A stretch of 64,000 nucleotides of DNA. Origin: Trametopsis cervina (lineage: Eukaryota; Basidiomycota; Agaricomycetes; Polyporales; Irpicaceae). Position numbers and translations under genes: made by a program. Location of the stretch: NCBI GenBank assembly GCA_022385755.1, contig MU278370.1, positions 257,247 through 321,246 on the forward strand. Reading direction: 5' to 3'. Under the pieces are notes generated by a model. The model saw only the letters and a list, made by a program, of their open reading frames with translations. It made no database searches and had not been told where the DNA came from. Below, in pieces: positions 24,706 through 44,479 of this stretch; the stretch's first letter is position 1, and each line of letters opens with the position of its first letter.

Positions 24706-25240
24706 GTCCCGCTGCATAGGACTGATCCTCGGCCATCTGCAGCAGGGCCGAATGCAGCCCTGCCAGACGTGCGCCGAGATGTGGTAGTTTGATGGACAGT
24801 AGATGCTCCTGCACGACTCCAGTTCTCAGGGTTAAGCCAAGACATCAGTGAGTTCCTCATCACTGCATGGCGTTAGCTGTAGTCAATGGGGCGCTGTAAG
24901 TTTGGAAGATATCGCGGTGGAGGTCGTCCACTTGAGAGCCTTCGGCAGCATGGCACGATAGTAAGGAGATTTATAAGGTAAATTTGTGCGACAAACTAAT
25001 AAGGCTACATTGACTTCACTCCCACGCTGCTAGCAAGATTGTAGGACCGACGATATTCTTGAGTTCGGACACTGCAGGGCGACCATTTGGATTAGACTCT
25101 GCGGAGTATCTCGACTTCGGCATCAACCATATCCTGGATCGCGGTTTCGCTGTAGAGCACACCAGGCTTCTGGAACCGCAATGGTCACAGCGAGATCACT
25201 GGGATGAGAAATCGCGAGGATAGCATCAACGCATTCGCAT
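24706..25240 (-). pseudogene. 3' fragment of a DUF6534 membrane-protein gene
   Basis: The final exon (24862-24706) reads MMRNSLMSWLNPENWSR..., matching the C-terminal MMMNSLMALLNSRES of the intact gene just upstream. A preceding exon remnant with TSTAISSK corresponds to ITLTAISPK. No further membrane segments are found, so this is a truncated tandem copy. The bases up to about 25.24 kb resemble 60.6-60.7 kb. Confidence 0.6.
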
Positions 25241-25385
25241 ACCTTACTGCGAACGTGTGTTCTGGAATTCGCCTCGGCATAACACACTGCAAGCTCACGC
25301 ATGCTGTATTTATGCTGCAGATATATAGGAACGATCGTCTACTATATCTGACTCTACGCGGATCACGATCTTGTGCGTTGTGAGC

Positions 25386-27357
25386 CTACAGACAATCAAG
25401 GAGCCCTGCTGGACTTACATTCTTTGCTCCCTCAGGACTCAAGGCCCGACCCGCAGACATTTGTACCGGTGCCATGGGTGAACGCGGCATAACCAAATCC
25501 GTGTCAAGGCGGGACAAATGTATGGAAAGCGGTTGTTCGCGCAGGAGCTTAGTCTTCATCGACTCCCGGGAATTGAGTAGCGCCATCAACGAGTTCATCA
25601 TCACTGAAATACATAAGTCGTGATATCGACAACTCACAAAAACGTCAGCTTACTTTTGGGCGATATGGCAGTTAGGGTAATCCACCAGAATGAGTTCGGT
25701 ATCGCCACAAACTGCGTGCGATGGATATCAGTGAAATGCCCGTCCAATGACAACGGGCTGTGGCTTACCGTGACTAGAGCTGCGACAGCAACAGTGCTTG
25801 AAAAGCAAATGATGTTCGTCAGTCTGGAGTCCGTGTGTTTAGCCGCGTCGGATATCACCTCGTCAGTATGCAAGTGTTGATGCTGCACAGGATCAACTTG
25901 TTGATGATAGCGTTCGTTCTGTGAGAATGACGTAGATTCAGTGGTGCGACAACGGTATCAGATGACAAGGACGAGTCTGGACGCATACCTTGCAATTGGA
26001 GTCAACGGCCGGTTCTTAAACAGGATGTAACAAAGGCATAACATCACCGCGACGTCGGAAGCTATTTTAAGGCTATACGCCGCTTCCCACACCCACTGAT
26101 GAACTTCAGTACATTTGTAATGAAGTCGAGGGCCGATATACTGACCGTCGACGTCTTCTGAAAGTTGAGCAGGTTGTCATCGACGAGCCTTGAAAGGGAT
26201 TAGATGAAGTTCACTGCGACGTAAGGGTCGGCCCACATACGCGCGAATGCAGGCGACTGAACCATAGCAGGCACTTGAGTAGTTAGAAGAACGAAACTCG
26301 GTGGTACATACCAAGGAACGCAACTGTATTGAAACGAATGTAAGGAAAGAGACGATCAGATGTGGTGGTCACTTACCGAACGACAAAACCGCCGGGATCA
26401 TCTGGGGAGATATCAGCTCAAGTACGCGCAAGTTGCACACAGTAGACGTACAATAAGTACTATCGGCCATATCTGACCTCCGACTGATCAATTTGTTAGT
26501 GGACAGAAAAGGCTTCAGCAGCAATGTACGAACATTTCCAAATCCTCCAAGAAAACAGCCTTAAAGGAGGTTAGCTTGCTGTAGTACTTGGCAAGATGTA
26601 GCCCTGTGCGCACCCAGTAATAATAATATCACCGATAATCTGTGCGTGTTCAGATAAACTCTATGCCGGTCTGAGGAAACGAAGACTCACTCCGACAAGG
26701 AGATGGAGCTGGTATCGAAAAGGCCACAATGTGAATGTCGAGAGCCTTTATTCACAAGCTCACGACGTACCGGTGCGCTCCTTTGATATATTTTCCGCCA
26801 GCCATTAGCCATGTAAAGAGCGAGAATAAGCGAGCGTGTACTCACCACACGATGGTTGATAAAATACCAGGGTTAAATGCCCAAGAGACGCTATAATGGT
26901 ATACAAGATGTGCGAGAAGGGTCGTCTCTACCGTGTCCAATACCCTACGAAGCTCCGTGTTCAGTTAGCGGTCCTGGGGTTATCAATGCTGCTCACCAAA
27001 GGAAGATTATCTGACGAAGATAGAGAATTAGTGGCAGTTCTACGAACAATAAAACGTGTGTTACAATTGCCCTAAACATAATTCCATCGTTCTGGTTCCG
27101 GCCTTCGTTGAAATAGATGTAGGTTTGAACAGAGGTGACGCCGTAAAGTCTAGGAGGAAAAATAGCTCAAGGAGATGCCCGCTATTCGCTGACAGTCACC
27201 CACATGTTAGTAACCACGGCACCTGCAACAAAACTGAGTCAGTCGCAGCTTTGAAGCCACAGCCGATGAGTTTACCGATTACCAACGCGCCTAAGGTTTC
27301 GTTAACGTTCAATGCGGTCAGTGCGTTAAGCAACTGAGAATCAGGAAGTTGAGACAT
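25386..27357 (-). CDS. DUF6534 domain multi-pass membrane protein
   Basis: A many-exon minus-strand gene starting at the ATG at 27357. The first exons splice to MSQLPDSQLL...NETLGALVIG, then GAVVTNM, then LYGVTSVQTYIYFNEGRNQ, the usual start of the basidiomycete seven-helix DUF6534 family. Further exons include VLDTVETTLLAHLVYHYSV (about 26.88-26.94 kb) and FVAIPNSFWWITLTAISPK (about 25.68 kb). The gene ends with MMMNSLMALLNSRESMKTK and a Ser/Pro-rich cytoplasmic-looking tail, stop at 25386. The family is predicted to sit in the plasma membrane, but its function is not established. Not all internal exons were resolved, so an internal defect cannot be excluded. Confidence 0.7.
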
Positions 27358-28915
27358 AGGGCAGAGGATCTAAACGAAAGGAACTGAAAACGTACATAGT
27401 CCGCCATTTATATCAGGTCCTAGCGTTGCTCAATCATCAGCCGTGCGGATTCATCACTACGTAGGCCCAATTTCGAACGTCGTAGTGTCGGTGAACACAT
27501 CAGATCGCAGGTGACATGTCGGCGGTGCAGTAGACACTGCGTGACTGAAGCGTGTTGAACAGATGGACGATTTTGCTATACGTCAGATGGCTGTACAAAT
27601 AGCAGCGCGTTGGCGTCAGGGGACATTATCTTTCATATTGCCTGTCACAAAGCAAAGGTGTCCGTGAATAGCATTCTTCCTTCGGAGAGAGAGAGCTCCG
27701 AATGGTAGCTACTTACGTACAAAAGCTCCTCCTAGCATAACTATCTGTTAGCGAACGGCGCAATACGACATACATAGATTTGAGGCCACTATTCAGTGCG
27801 CTATCTCAAGGCCGGAAACCACGGGATTGCCGCTGTGGCATGATAGCGTCAGTGAATATGAAGTGATGACCTGGAATCAACGTGGCATCACGTATGAATG
27901 TTGTCCTTCTTCGGCCCCTCCAAAGCCAGCTATCAGCTGTTGTCGGACGTCATACCACCATTCGACTGAACCGTATCGATCTCTGAGTACTGCTGTGTCA
28001 AGTCATCAAAGACCGCAGCCGTACACCCATATGTTGAAGGAATGCTGTCACTGACAGGATAATTCTAACTGCACAGTTCGACAGCGATATGGCATGATGG
28101 TGGACTGGGATGAGAACCTGTACTCTGGACCGTTTGAGCAAAGGAGACGCAGGCATACAAATACTCAATAAGCGCACAATCGGCACCCGCTACTCGACGT
28201 AAATCACGTGACTGCGCTGAATGCATGCGACAACGTCCGTATAACGCTCTGGGCCTGTGCTCCAGCGCTGCGTCGGCGAGATGGCGATAGGCGTACAATT
28301 GGACACCTGAACGCATATCACATAACCGCACTCAATCCTGCGTCCGTGTTTCTTCTCTCGAATCTCTAATACTCTGACAACTTAGGACACCAACGAAGTT
28401 CAGTAGCAACATGAGGATATCAATAACTCAATATCTGACGCCTCTACTCAGAGCGCTAGTCGCCCCAGCAAGCTACAGCAGCCGTGCAACCTGTGGAGAT
28501 ACCGAGTTCGTTCACGCTAAGCCAACTCCTTACGGCGGCCCATGTCGAGCTTTGCAGTGAAGATCGCTCCTTTTCAAGAGTGGTGGATCGCTTAAGGCGA
28601 TCCACGTTGAGTATTGACAGGCTCTTCTGGGCTACATTCACGGAAAGATGGAAATGGCACGTTATCGTTTATACATAATGAAGTCTGAGCTGACACAGGA
28701 GGAATGTTGAGAAGCTACGCTCATTGGATGGTGAGCAAAACCTCCCATGGATATTAGTTCCGCTGTCCCCATACTTTCATTTCGGCGAGAACTTTAGGAT
28801 TTATGACTTTCTAACACGACTTTTGTACGTCAGGAATTCAACACGAGGACACACGTTGCAAGTTCTATCATGCTACAATCCCAACGGTAATGCAGAGCGT
28901 TTGCACCATCCTCTT
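27358..28915. other. Intergenic, one short hairpin
   Basis: No gene was recognised. Short open frames lack motifs. A small hairpin with 9-bp arms lies at 28583-28605 (GTGGATCGC / GCGATCCAC). The right end is the promoter region of the DUF6535 gene. Confidence 0.45.
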
Positions 28916-28929
28916 GCTTATATATAAGC
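28916..28929 (+). promoter_or_regulatory. TATA box of the DUF6535 gene
   Basis: GCTTATATATAAGC, itself palindromic, lies about 65 bp upstream of the ATG at 28994. A CT-rich stretch follows it, as is common at fungal transcription starts. Confidence 0.55.
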
Positions 28930-28993
28930 TTCGTGAACCCCCGCATCGATCTCTTCTCTCCCCTCCTTATCGTCCACATTCTTGAGTAACAGT

Positions 28994-31900
28994 ATGTCAG
29001 CGATTACCCCAGCAGGGGCTGGCCGTGTGACTGGTAAGTGCAAATCATCTGTTCTGTGGTCAACTTACATAGCACTCTGGTTGCAGACGAGTCTGAACTG
29101 GCACAGTCGGTTCATTCCTATCCCCCTCCTCCGGCTTTAGGGGAGAATGTGGCCATGCGTGCGCTTTCCGCGCATGGTAGCTCTTCTTCTCCGGATGTGC
29201 TCGCTAATCATCCTGGTCATTCCGCTCATGAGCAGGAGCTCTCAGAGCAAGGCAGGGAAACCGACGAGAAAACCAAGGCGGAGTTTGTCATAATCACCCC
29301 CGCTCCCGACATATCTGGTAAGGGCGAGTCAGGCTGGTCGGCCGTGGCCAGCAGTATCCGCAAGGTAGACTTTCATAAGATCAAAGACGTTCAAGACGAT
29401 CTTGATAATATCCTGGTATTCGTGAGTCACCCTCGGCCATGAGAATCTAACGTAGACTGAGTCGTTCGGTGGTGCGTTTTGATAGGCTGGCCTCTATTCC
29501 GCAGTCCTGTCCGCCCTTATTGCTCTATCAATTCTCGCTCTCCAGCCAGACGCCACAGCTACAATGATAGTGTTGTTGACTCAAATCACCGTTCAGACTC
29601 ACTCGTACATCATCACACCTGGCTCTCTCAACTCAACCGTTCCACCCTTAAACGTGACCGACGTAATCAACTCATCTTTCAAACCTTCCCTCTCTGCCAA
29701 ACGGGTCAACGTGCTCTGGTTTTCCAGCCTAACGCTTGCACTCATAACTGCGTCGTTTGCCATCCTTGTTAAACAATGGCTGCGTGAATACCTGGCAGGA
29801 AAGTATGTGTCTCCCCAGGCACAGTTGCGAGTCCGTCACTTCAGAACACCAGGGCTGAAGCACTGGCGCGTGTTTGGAATTGCATCATTCCTTTCCCTCG
29901 TTCTGCAACTCTCCCTTGCGCTTTTCTTCGTCGGCCTCTGCTTCTTTACCCTCAACATCGACACGAGCATCGGATACACCACTATCCCACTTGTAGCTGG
30001 ATGGGCGTTACTCCTGATCTCTACAGCTTTCGCTCCCTCGATTTCCCCACGATGTCCATACAAGCTCCCACTACTGAAACCACTTTTACAAATTATGCGG
30101 CCCGCGCTGTTTCAGATAATCGCGTTTGCCAAAGGGCTTCAAGCTTTGCCTGTTGGACCCGATTGGGGCATCTCCACTTGGACATGGCTTTCTCTCAATT
30201 ACGTGGAAGAGGAGATGGGAAGGGATCCCCGTTTCGATGCTGATATCCTGTGCGAGATTTACAGCCACCATCGCGATGAAGAACTCTTGCTCAGGATGTC
30301 CAACGCGGCGAGAGAAACTTTACCCACCCCGGAAGCCAAACTCGATTTCGCACTAAAGATCCTTTCATTTCTATTGGATGAAGATGCAAGTCAACTCTCT
30401 ATGATGCACGACATGTCGAAGCTTACCTCCCGTAGCTGCACTATCCTCGCGGACCTCATCGCCGACGGCCTCCGCCCGCAACTGCAGCGCTTCCGGTCAA
30501 GCCATGAGTTTGACTGGGATCATAATCCTTGGTCGTGGGACAGCCTGATGTTGCTTCTTGCTAAACTCCCATGCCTCCTGTCGAAAGAAGCCTCAGCTAC
30601 CGTCGCTCTGTGCTTTTCAACCACTGATCCCTACCTCAACGGAGTCTTTCAGCGTATCTTCCCACTAGCAGTCACAACCGGCGAGGACCTACACGGACGC
30701 AACGAAGTCATACACGAACACAACAAGGATGAACGTAGCACCAACGCCTTGCACCTCCTAGAGAGACTCGATCAGGTGCTTTATCAGATTGACATCACAT
30801 ATGTCCTTGGTGCACTCCAGGCGCTTTTTCATAGCGCTTTCTGTACTTGCTCTACATGCAAGGATCTACGAGAATGCTGGGAAACCCATACCGCTGATAT
30901 TCCTCACCTGGCAATCGACCACGCCTGTGACATTTTAGCCAAATGTGTGCTTCGTGATGTTCAAGCCGGAGTTTCCTGGAATGGCTGGCATGATGACATC
31001 ATGTTGATCTTGTGCGTACGAAGCCGCGAATTGCCAGACAATGCTCCAATAGCTTGGCACAGCAACTTCAAGGATCTTGTCCACTTTATCCTCTTGTCGC
31101 GAGCCCTCACGCCGTGTTTCAGCCTTATCCTCTATGATCGGGTGCGACAAGAAGTTGATTACATGAACGTTTTTCACAGCATTTTTATCAAGTCAGCACG
31201 TAAGCTCTATACAGGCATCTGCATCCACGCACATTCATTAATTGTTGCCAATGCAGAGAAAGTCGCCATCCTACGCAATCTACATGACGCTTTTCGAAAT
31301 TATGTCGAAGAAATTCAAAAGGAGCCACATCTGAACGACATTTACTTTCGCAACAGTGTCCTTCGGTTCCTCCGGCGGCAGATAGATTTAATGCAAGACA
31401 CTATTACACATGGAGTACCGCAGGATGCGGTCGCTATGCATTATATGACGACTTGGCGTTCGATTCTAAACACAATCCATCGCGCTTTACAAGGGTTCGA
31501 CGCGCTCCAGGTCGAATCTGAAGCGGACATCACAATCCGCGCTGAGAATATTCTCGCAGAGATTGACACACTAGATGCTGCTTGGTCTATCATGTGTGGT
31601 GAAGGTTTACGAGCGGACCCTGATCCAGATACGGACTTCGAGAATTGGGCAACACAGTTCGATCCCCGTGACGAGTTTGTCAGCGACGAGGTAGTCATTG
31701 ATCTCTTGCGGCTGCTCCCCTCTACAAAACAGAGTGTGAAGTCCAGAAGAGCTCGAAGGATAGACTATCTACGTAATCACCCGTCTCTGTTATCGGCTCT
31801 GTCGCCTGAGTCGCGTAATTCAGGACACCCCGAATACAACTGGTGTGGTGCAGCGCAACCCGCGGAATCTCAGGAGAACAGCTCGTCCCCGGAAGAAGTC

Positions 31901-32284
31901 CTCGTGCAAGTTCCAGAAGACACCAGGCCGTCAACGACGCAACTCAACGGGCCCGATCAAACGGAGCAGCCTGCCCAGCCGCCGAACATCACGGATTTTT
32001 GGGGGCCAGCGTATAGCAATACTGGAGGCACTGCCGTGGAAGAGATGCATGGACGCACCGCAAAAGGCCGCGAGAACAGCGACTCAGGTCCAGCTAGTGT
32101 AGTGCAATCCAGTGCAGGCAGCGTTGATCTTCTCCCGCCAACCCGTATCCCTGACAGTACACCCATACCACCTCTTCTTTCTGAAGTTCATGATCCCGGA
32201 AAGGCAAGAGAACCTGTCGATATCGAGCGACTCAGCATCCCTCATTCCTCAGACTATCCGGAGAAAGGTACCTTGACCGGTTAA
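28994..32284 (+). CDS. DUF6535 domain membrane protein
   Basis: Three exons (28994-29033, 29087-29421, 29486-32284) give an intact 1057-residue protein. The soluble N-terminus is followed by the hallmark AGLYSAVLSALIALSILAL helix (about residues 126-145). Then come the VLWFSSLTLALITASFAILVKQW helix, a pair of helices (VFGIASFLSLVLQ..., LALFFVGLCFFTL) and a fourth region ending LLISTAFA. This is the typical DUF6535 four-helix core. The remaining roughly 750 residues are a soluble helical region with a low-complexity Ser/Pro tail. The family is expanded in Agaricomycetes and has no established function. Confidence 0.9.
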
Positions 32285-32783
32285 GCAGCTGCTCATGAGG
32301 ACGTAGACAGAGTTATAACCCGTAGGGGCGTTGAGAATACTCGCGTTGATGAGGCATATTCGGCTACTGGGACAGTCCCACCATCGATACCGTCATCTCG
32401 CGACGTGTCGCATACACGACACCGGAGGCACAAGGTATCGGCGGAGGTGGGGGACAATGGATAGGTTGGCTACGTACTGCTTCAGACTTATCGCGTGTGG
32501 ACGGCTGAATACTGAGGTATCCTCATCGAAGTCGCATGGACGGTTAGAGCGTTGCTACGTTTGGCGAGCATTTGTAGGTAGAGAAACTGACGTAGTTGAC
32601 CGTTGTAGTTTGTATTTATGTCGCGTTTATTCCTTCTATTCCTAGTCATAGATCGGAAATGGAATTGATTATTGAGCTCGGGTATCATCTAATTCATGGA
32701 TGGCATCTATCTAGAGTGGTATCTGATGCAACACCGCACAAGTCATTACAAGAGTCTACTGAAATTCGTTTCTACCGTTACTG
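32285..32783. other. Convergent intergenic region
   Basis: This 3'-to-3' gap lies between the DUF6535 gene and the ABC transporter gene. No gene or repeat was recognised. Confidence 0.6.
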
Positions 32784-39062
<6,279 letters not shown>

Positions 39063-42000
39063 AGCAGCAGCGAATGGTCGTGTGGCAGTTAGCAAAGAGG
39101 CGGGTACTTATACCTGGATGCGTGCAGGCGGCAGCAGAGTCATGCTTTCGTATGGGCCCCGGCGCAAAAATGACGGCTGGACCATGCAATGGATCGCAGC
39201 AGGCGAAGCGACAGACGGGGCCGCGTTCGTCACCGGCAACAGTCAGCTCGCGCCGTCACCATCACTTGTCACGGTGTGACTGGCCGCCAAACGCCCACGG
39301 TAGCAAACATCGGGCAATCCCTTTTCTGTTTTCCATGTAAGAGCGCCGTACATGCACAAAGCTCGTGCAATTGGTGCGTCAACGCTATGTATACAGCGTC
39401 GATGCTGTGTGTTCCAGATAGCCAGACGAGCGAAGAGGCAGGACACACCGTTTGCTCGACTGTGCCAATGTTGAGTAATCCGCAGCGCACGCAGATCAGC
39501 CTGCCACGTATGTGCCGGGTACATACGACCGCTTCCGAAAAAAAGAAGGACGACGCCAATTTGTAGCCATATGCTCTGCCATGCATTCCGCAGCGTTACT
39601 CAGGGCGACGTGCGAACATCGGAGAGTAGATGAACATACCCAGGTTATCTGATAAGGATAAGATGGTAAGTCACAGAACCTCGTATCGTCGACAGAGACG
39701 TGCGCAAGCAGCTGTTGCGCGGCATTTGTTGTGCACGGAATGTGAAACGTGGGTCTATCTGATATGATAGAGACCTTCAAGGTTTGCTAGCAGGGCAATG
39801 AGCGACGGTCGAAAGGACAGTGAGGGTGAGGACTCAGGACGCAGTAGTAGAACGAATTATGAGAGTGACCCGAAGCACTCACCGGCGTACAGAGCAAACC
39901 AGCATAGCAGACAGTGCTACAGTGCGGGCACCGCGAGGGTGACGAGATGCAAGACTTCTCACAAATGTGTCAATCTCAAATCACTTTTAGAGTCTGCCTG
40001 AAGGGGATCGGAGGGGCGAGGGAAAGAGGTGACGGTGGGAATAGGGCGACAGGACTCATGGACAGGATTTCTGCTCGATATGACAGAGCTAAGCGAAGTG
40101 AGATCGCAGATATTTTGCCTGCCGCTTGGCGTGCTGATCGTGACACGCGCACGTGAGCGGTGACACAACGCGTCGCGTCGCGTACGCACGTGCATGCAAT
40201 ACTAATGAGAATTGCAGAGACGACAGTCGAAAACATCGACGACGTGGTCTTAAGTACGAAACGCGTCCCTCAGTCCTCAAAATGCGATGCATGCAAAGCG
40301 GAATTTGTGTGGCTAGTCGAATACAGGTTCTCAGGAGATAATTGCATCCCTCAAGTTTCGAGAGGTCCAGCGCGGTACGGACGACGAGTAGTATCGCGTC
40401 TTCATTGCCGAATATAGCGAGTGACACCTTGCGCGTGCGCATAGTAGGGGGCGACCTGATGCGCCGCCACCTCAGCTACTTGATGGTCGGCATGCAAAGG
40501 CAAGGCCAATCTCTCCTGCATCGCGATGATACTCTTCATCTGAATGCTACTCGCCTCGCCTTCAGATGTCTCAAAGTCACCACGCACAAGACAAGACACG
40601 TTGCCAGCGGCACGAGAGTAATGAAGACAGAGTGAAGGGTGCACAAGCTTGTGAATGGCGCACCCTCTCCGAAACCTGTCATGTTCTATCCTCTTGCCCG
40701 TCGGACAACTGCCTACACGCCTCTCTTAATAACAGCTCTGTTCGCGCGCGCGGGAGCCTTCCTTTCGTCTGAGAAGCCGGCCAGTGCCAGCACAGCGTAT
40801 ACAAACCAGCTCAATACGTCTCGTCAGCACCCTTCGCGAATAATGTAGATACAACGCGAAGGAGACGGCTCCCACTGTGCGCCCGAATATCGGTGCCAGT
40901 AACAGCCTCAGCACGGGGTAGGCATCATGCCCCGTGTGACACTGCTCGTGGTTCGCCACCTGGGTGTACTCTGCATGTGCGCGCCGTCACGGTCATCGTG
41001 GTCCACAGCGCGGTAGCATCGCTGTCGACGCACAAGATATGGTGGTGGTTGGTGATGAAGGATAGCGGGCAAGAGCGCGGTATATATACATATCGCTTAT
41101 GTGTCCGTGACGCGGTGTCACACCTAATTTCGTTCAGCTCGCGGGTGACCTGCTATATTGAGCTGCGTGTAGCCGCACATGTAAAGGCGGACTGCGACAC
41201 TCAAATGAGTTTGCGAATGTCATTCCCATTGTTTATTTGGCCAGTAGATATACAGAAGTAGATGTACAGATAGTAAACTACACGCCAAAATATTTGCTTC
41301 AGGTAGGTAACACCTCCAGCGGCTCGGACCTGCCATTAGCTTTCATTCACGTCAGCTCCTCGTCGGCATAGAGTTTATCACGGTGTCGGTGGCGACGCAG
41401 AGCATAGTATGAAGCCCGGTAAGTGCCTGGTTCAGAGGGGATGTGGGGGAGTGACACAACTCCGCTTTTGCACAGGCTTGGGCTTGAGTGGTAGAAGTCG
41501 CTAGATGTTGACATTCCACCCGTCTCGCCTACCATCCAATACCCTCATGTGCGCACATCGCCCGGCGCCGTTGAGCCCCCGCCCGTGCCTTGTTTTTGGG
41601 CCGCCCCTCACCCTGGCTGATGATCGTCCACCCAAATGTACGCCTGTCCCGCCCATTACCCCTTCGTATCAGCAGCCACACACCGTCGGGCGCGTATGTG
41701 CGTTGAGGGACGAGCACGGCGGGCCCATTGAGGCAGGGGGGTGGCGGCGCGTCGTGTGAGTGCTTGCGGGATGAGTGTTTGGGAAGGAGATTGGCGAGAG
41801 TGGGCGAGTTGTGAGCGAGGTCGGCGATGAATGATCACGTGAAAGTGTAGGCAGGACCCGACCTACACTTTCACGATACCGCCAGTGGCACCCAATTATG
41901 AGTCGAGCTGTAGTTCTATGTGTAAGACGCCATCCACAAGACGTCGATGGCCGGAATCATGGAGCGAAACGTGGTGTATTTTGTTCTCGACTACCTCAAA

Positions 42001-42301
42001 CAACGCGCATGACAAGGGCGAGTGAGCAGCACAGGAAGGGTTCAGGTCTACCACAACGAACGCGGTGACACGAAGCAAGACACGAGGCAACTTTCGGACA
42101 GACGCACAAGCCGTGGGAATATAACTATGCTCTGAGATCACATTCCCCCGCCGAAACCGCCCCCTTAAGAGGATCACATTGCAGACGCTCACCCGATATG
42201 GTAATTCGCCATCATGTTCAGCGATTACCACCATAATCTCTGCTCGCGACTGCACGCCCGGCAAGCCTGAAATGACCGCAATTATCTCTTTGTGCTGCAG
42301 A
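39063..42301. other. Long intergenic region without recognised genes
   Basis: About 3.2 kb in which I find no credible gene or tRNA, and no match to other parts of the window. The left end is the upstream region of the ABC transporter gene. A strong hairpin lies at 41838-41875. The right end is the promoter of the zinc-finger gene at 42.4 kb. Confidence 0.5.
41838..41875. repeat. Perfect 14-bp inverted repeat with 10-nt loop
   Basis: The arms CGTGAAAGTGTAGG (41838-41851) and CCTACACTTTCACG (41862-41875) are exactly complementary. It lies 528 bp upstream of the C2H2-like gene. It could be a cruciform, a regulatory hairpin or another fold-back duplication. It is not followed by a T run. Confidence 0.8.
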
Positions 42302-42309
42302 CATATAAA
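42302..42309 (+). promoter_or_regulatory. Putative TATA box of the C2H2-like gene
   Basis: CATATAAA lies about 95 bp upstream of the ATG at 42403, with pyrimidine-rich sequence between. It is a plausible core promoter, unsupported by transcript data. Confidence 0.45.
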
Positions 42310-42402
42310 GTGGGCACCTAGCATGGTGCTCTTCCAACAGGACCTGCCCCCGCCGCACCCCACTTTCCCCCGTCTGATTCCTCTCTCATACACCCTACTC
42401 CG

Positions 42403-43624
42403 ATGGCACAGTACTTCCACACCGCGAACTACCTCCGTCACCCCCACTCCGACCTGATGTTGTGCTCTGGTTTGGACTCTGACACGAGTCTTGATCATGA
42501 TCATGCATCTTACACGTCCTTGAGCTCTGAGTGGCTTCCGTCATTTCCGTCCCCCGAGTCCCTGTCCCCGCTGCAGTCCGCGTCCTCGCCCTTGACTTAT
42601 GCACCGTCCATGGGCGAGCATCCGGGCTACAACGTTGTCGATAAGATGACTCAAGCCTTTGGGCCCGTGTTTAATCTGCACGAGGACAACCCGTACCTTG
42701 ATGCATGGAACGCCGAGAGACCCCATGTCGACGAAGTATCCACTCATCCAATGTGAGTTCCTCTTGCGAGGCTATTGATGAACGCGAATTAACATTAGTT
42801 CTGCCTATGACAGCTACACGCATCTGAACATGGACATGTTCTCGCCTGTGACAGGTTCTGCGACAGACGCTGTCGATTATCGCTTGGTCTCCGAGGCCCT
42901 TGTTCCTGCGGCGTTGCCTCCGAATGTCTTCGACATCCGCACCCATGCCAGCAGCGGCACTGAGGTTGGAAATTCCTCTGCAGAACCACATTCAGACGAA
43001 GACGCCGAAGGTGAAACTGACGACGACGATGATGACCGCGACTACATTCCGCCCTCCTCACCTGTCACCCCAAAGCGCTCTCCAAGACTCACCAAGGCAA
43101 CTACCCCGTCGTCCGCCAATAGGCGAATGTCTCCATACACTCCGCCCAGGTCGTTGCAACGGCATCGACGCGCCAACTCGGCTCCGTCTTCGTCTTCTTC
43201 CCCACGCGCCGCACGTAGCCCTCGGAGCACCTCAGACGATACCGCGCGCATCTTCACCACGAGGCGTGCCATCGCAGGAACGGGGAAGCCGAACTTCGAC
43301 GCTGTCGACGCGAACGGATATCCTCGGTGCGAGACGTGCTCTTGGACGTTTAAGAAGACCCGTCCCCTCGACTTCAGACGCCATGTTCTTTCGCACTTCC
43401 CTGACGAGGCCGCCAAGATCGGAGGCCCCGTTGTTTGTTGCGGCGTACCTGTTGCTCTCAGAAGCGCGTATGGTATCGGCGAGGATGTTGAAGTGAGTTA
43501 CTTCGCGGGGACAGCGATGGTGGGTGGATGTGGGAAGGAGTTCAGCCGCAAGGATGCACTAGGCAGGCATCTTGAGAACAAGAATCTCGGCTGCGTTGGA
43601 GATTTGAAGGGCAACTGGCACTGA
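42403..43624 (+). CDS. C2H2-like zinc-finger protein (putative transcription factor)
   Basis: Two exons (42403-42752, 42799-43624) give an intact 391-residue frame. The N-terminus is Ser/Pro/His-rich. An acidic stretch (DDDDDRDYIPPSSP) and an Arg/Ser-rich basic linker precede the finger region. There YPRCETC...FRRHVLSHFPDE forms one CxxC...H...H finger, and CGKEFSRKDALGRHLENK forms the end of a second. This organisation recurs in Agaricomycete proteins annotated as C2H2-type transcription factors; a nuclear DNA-binding role is inferred. A broken inverted paralogue lies at 10.5-11.6 kb. A GTGAGT-like sequence near 43.49 kb is unlikely to be an intron because the paralogue aligns through it. 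Confidence 0.85.
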
Positions 43625-44479
43625 GGTAAGAGAGGCGAGAAACATCAGTGATTCGGAGGTAGCGTACAGCTGAGGGGGCATGTATAGCCTACTGGAATTC
43701 TCCTTGCGAGGTCGTGTATATTATGGTCGCAGGATGATGTCGGAACTTGATTTCAGCACTTAATTTCAGTTCTTGTTGGCGCATGCCTCCCTCGTGTGCG
43801 TTGGCGGGCCTTCTCGTACGGTGACAGAACGAGTAGGTATCTTCATATTGCACCCATCAACGGGGAACGGGAGCATAACAACATATCACGAAGGCTGCGG
43901 AAAAGGAGTAAGTGGGGAAGGCGGATGACGTGGTTGATGCTCGTCGAAGCATCACCGCGACACTCGCCTTCTCCTTACTATTTTCTGTGCCAGCAGTGCT
44001 CCCGTCTTCACTATCACTCACCAGGAGAAAGTGCCCTGTGATACATCCCAATGTACCACTTCCGCTCTCGCTTGGGTAGGATTTCTCCAGCAGTGCGGTC
44101 GAAACGAAGGTATCCAACACCCCGTTTCACCAGGATTTCGGAATTGTGCAGTAAACATCCATGAGGTCGTACATTCGTGCAACGACCACCCGGTACTCCG
44201 CGCGGGTTCAGCCGGGTCAAAATCAAGAAACCTGGTGGGCCTCGACAGGACCTTGCGCGAGGAACAGATCACATCCAATTCGGTGCGCCGGACGGGCCTG
44301 AAATGTCGTGGTATAGCCTTCGCAGACGAAAAGAGCAAGCCAAATCTGCGGTGATGGAAAGCCGCAGACGTTGCCGATCTTGAAACCTAGAATTGTGTTG
44401 ATAGACTTTCTGCGTATCATTATTCGAATCAGTAGTTACGGCTGTCGTTAGATGAGTTTCGCGATATTCTTCACCAGTG

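Noticed and set aside
43488..43500. GTGAGT donor-like sequence in the C2H2-like gene
   Set aside because: The paralogue at 10.7 kb aligns straight through it in frame, so it is coding sequence.
44410..44450. TTCGAATC sequence that could be a tRNA T-loop
   Set aside because: No matching acceptor stem, D arm or anticodon arm could be folded around it. No tRNA was found in the window by eye.
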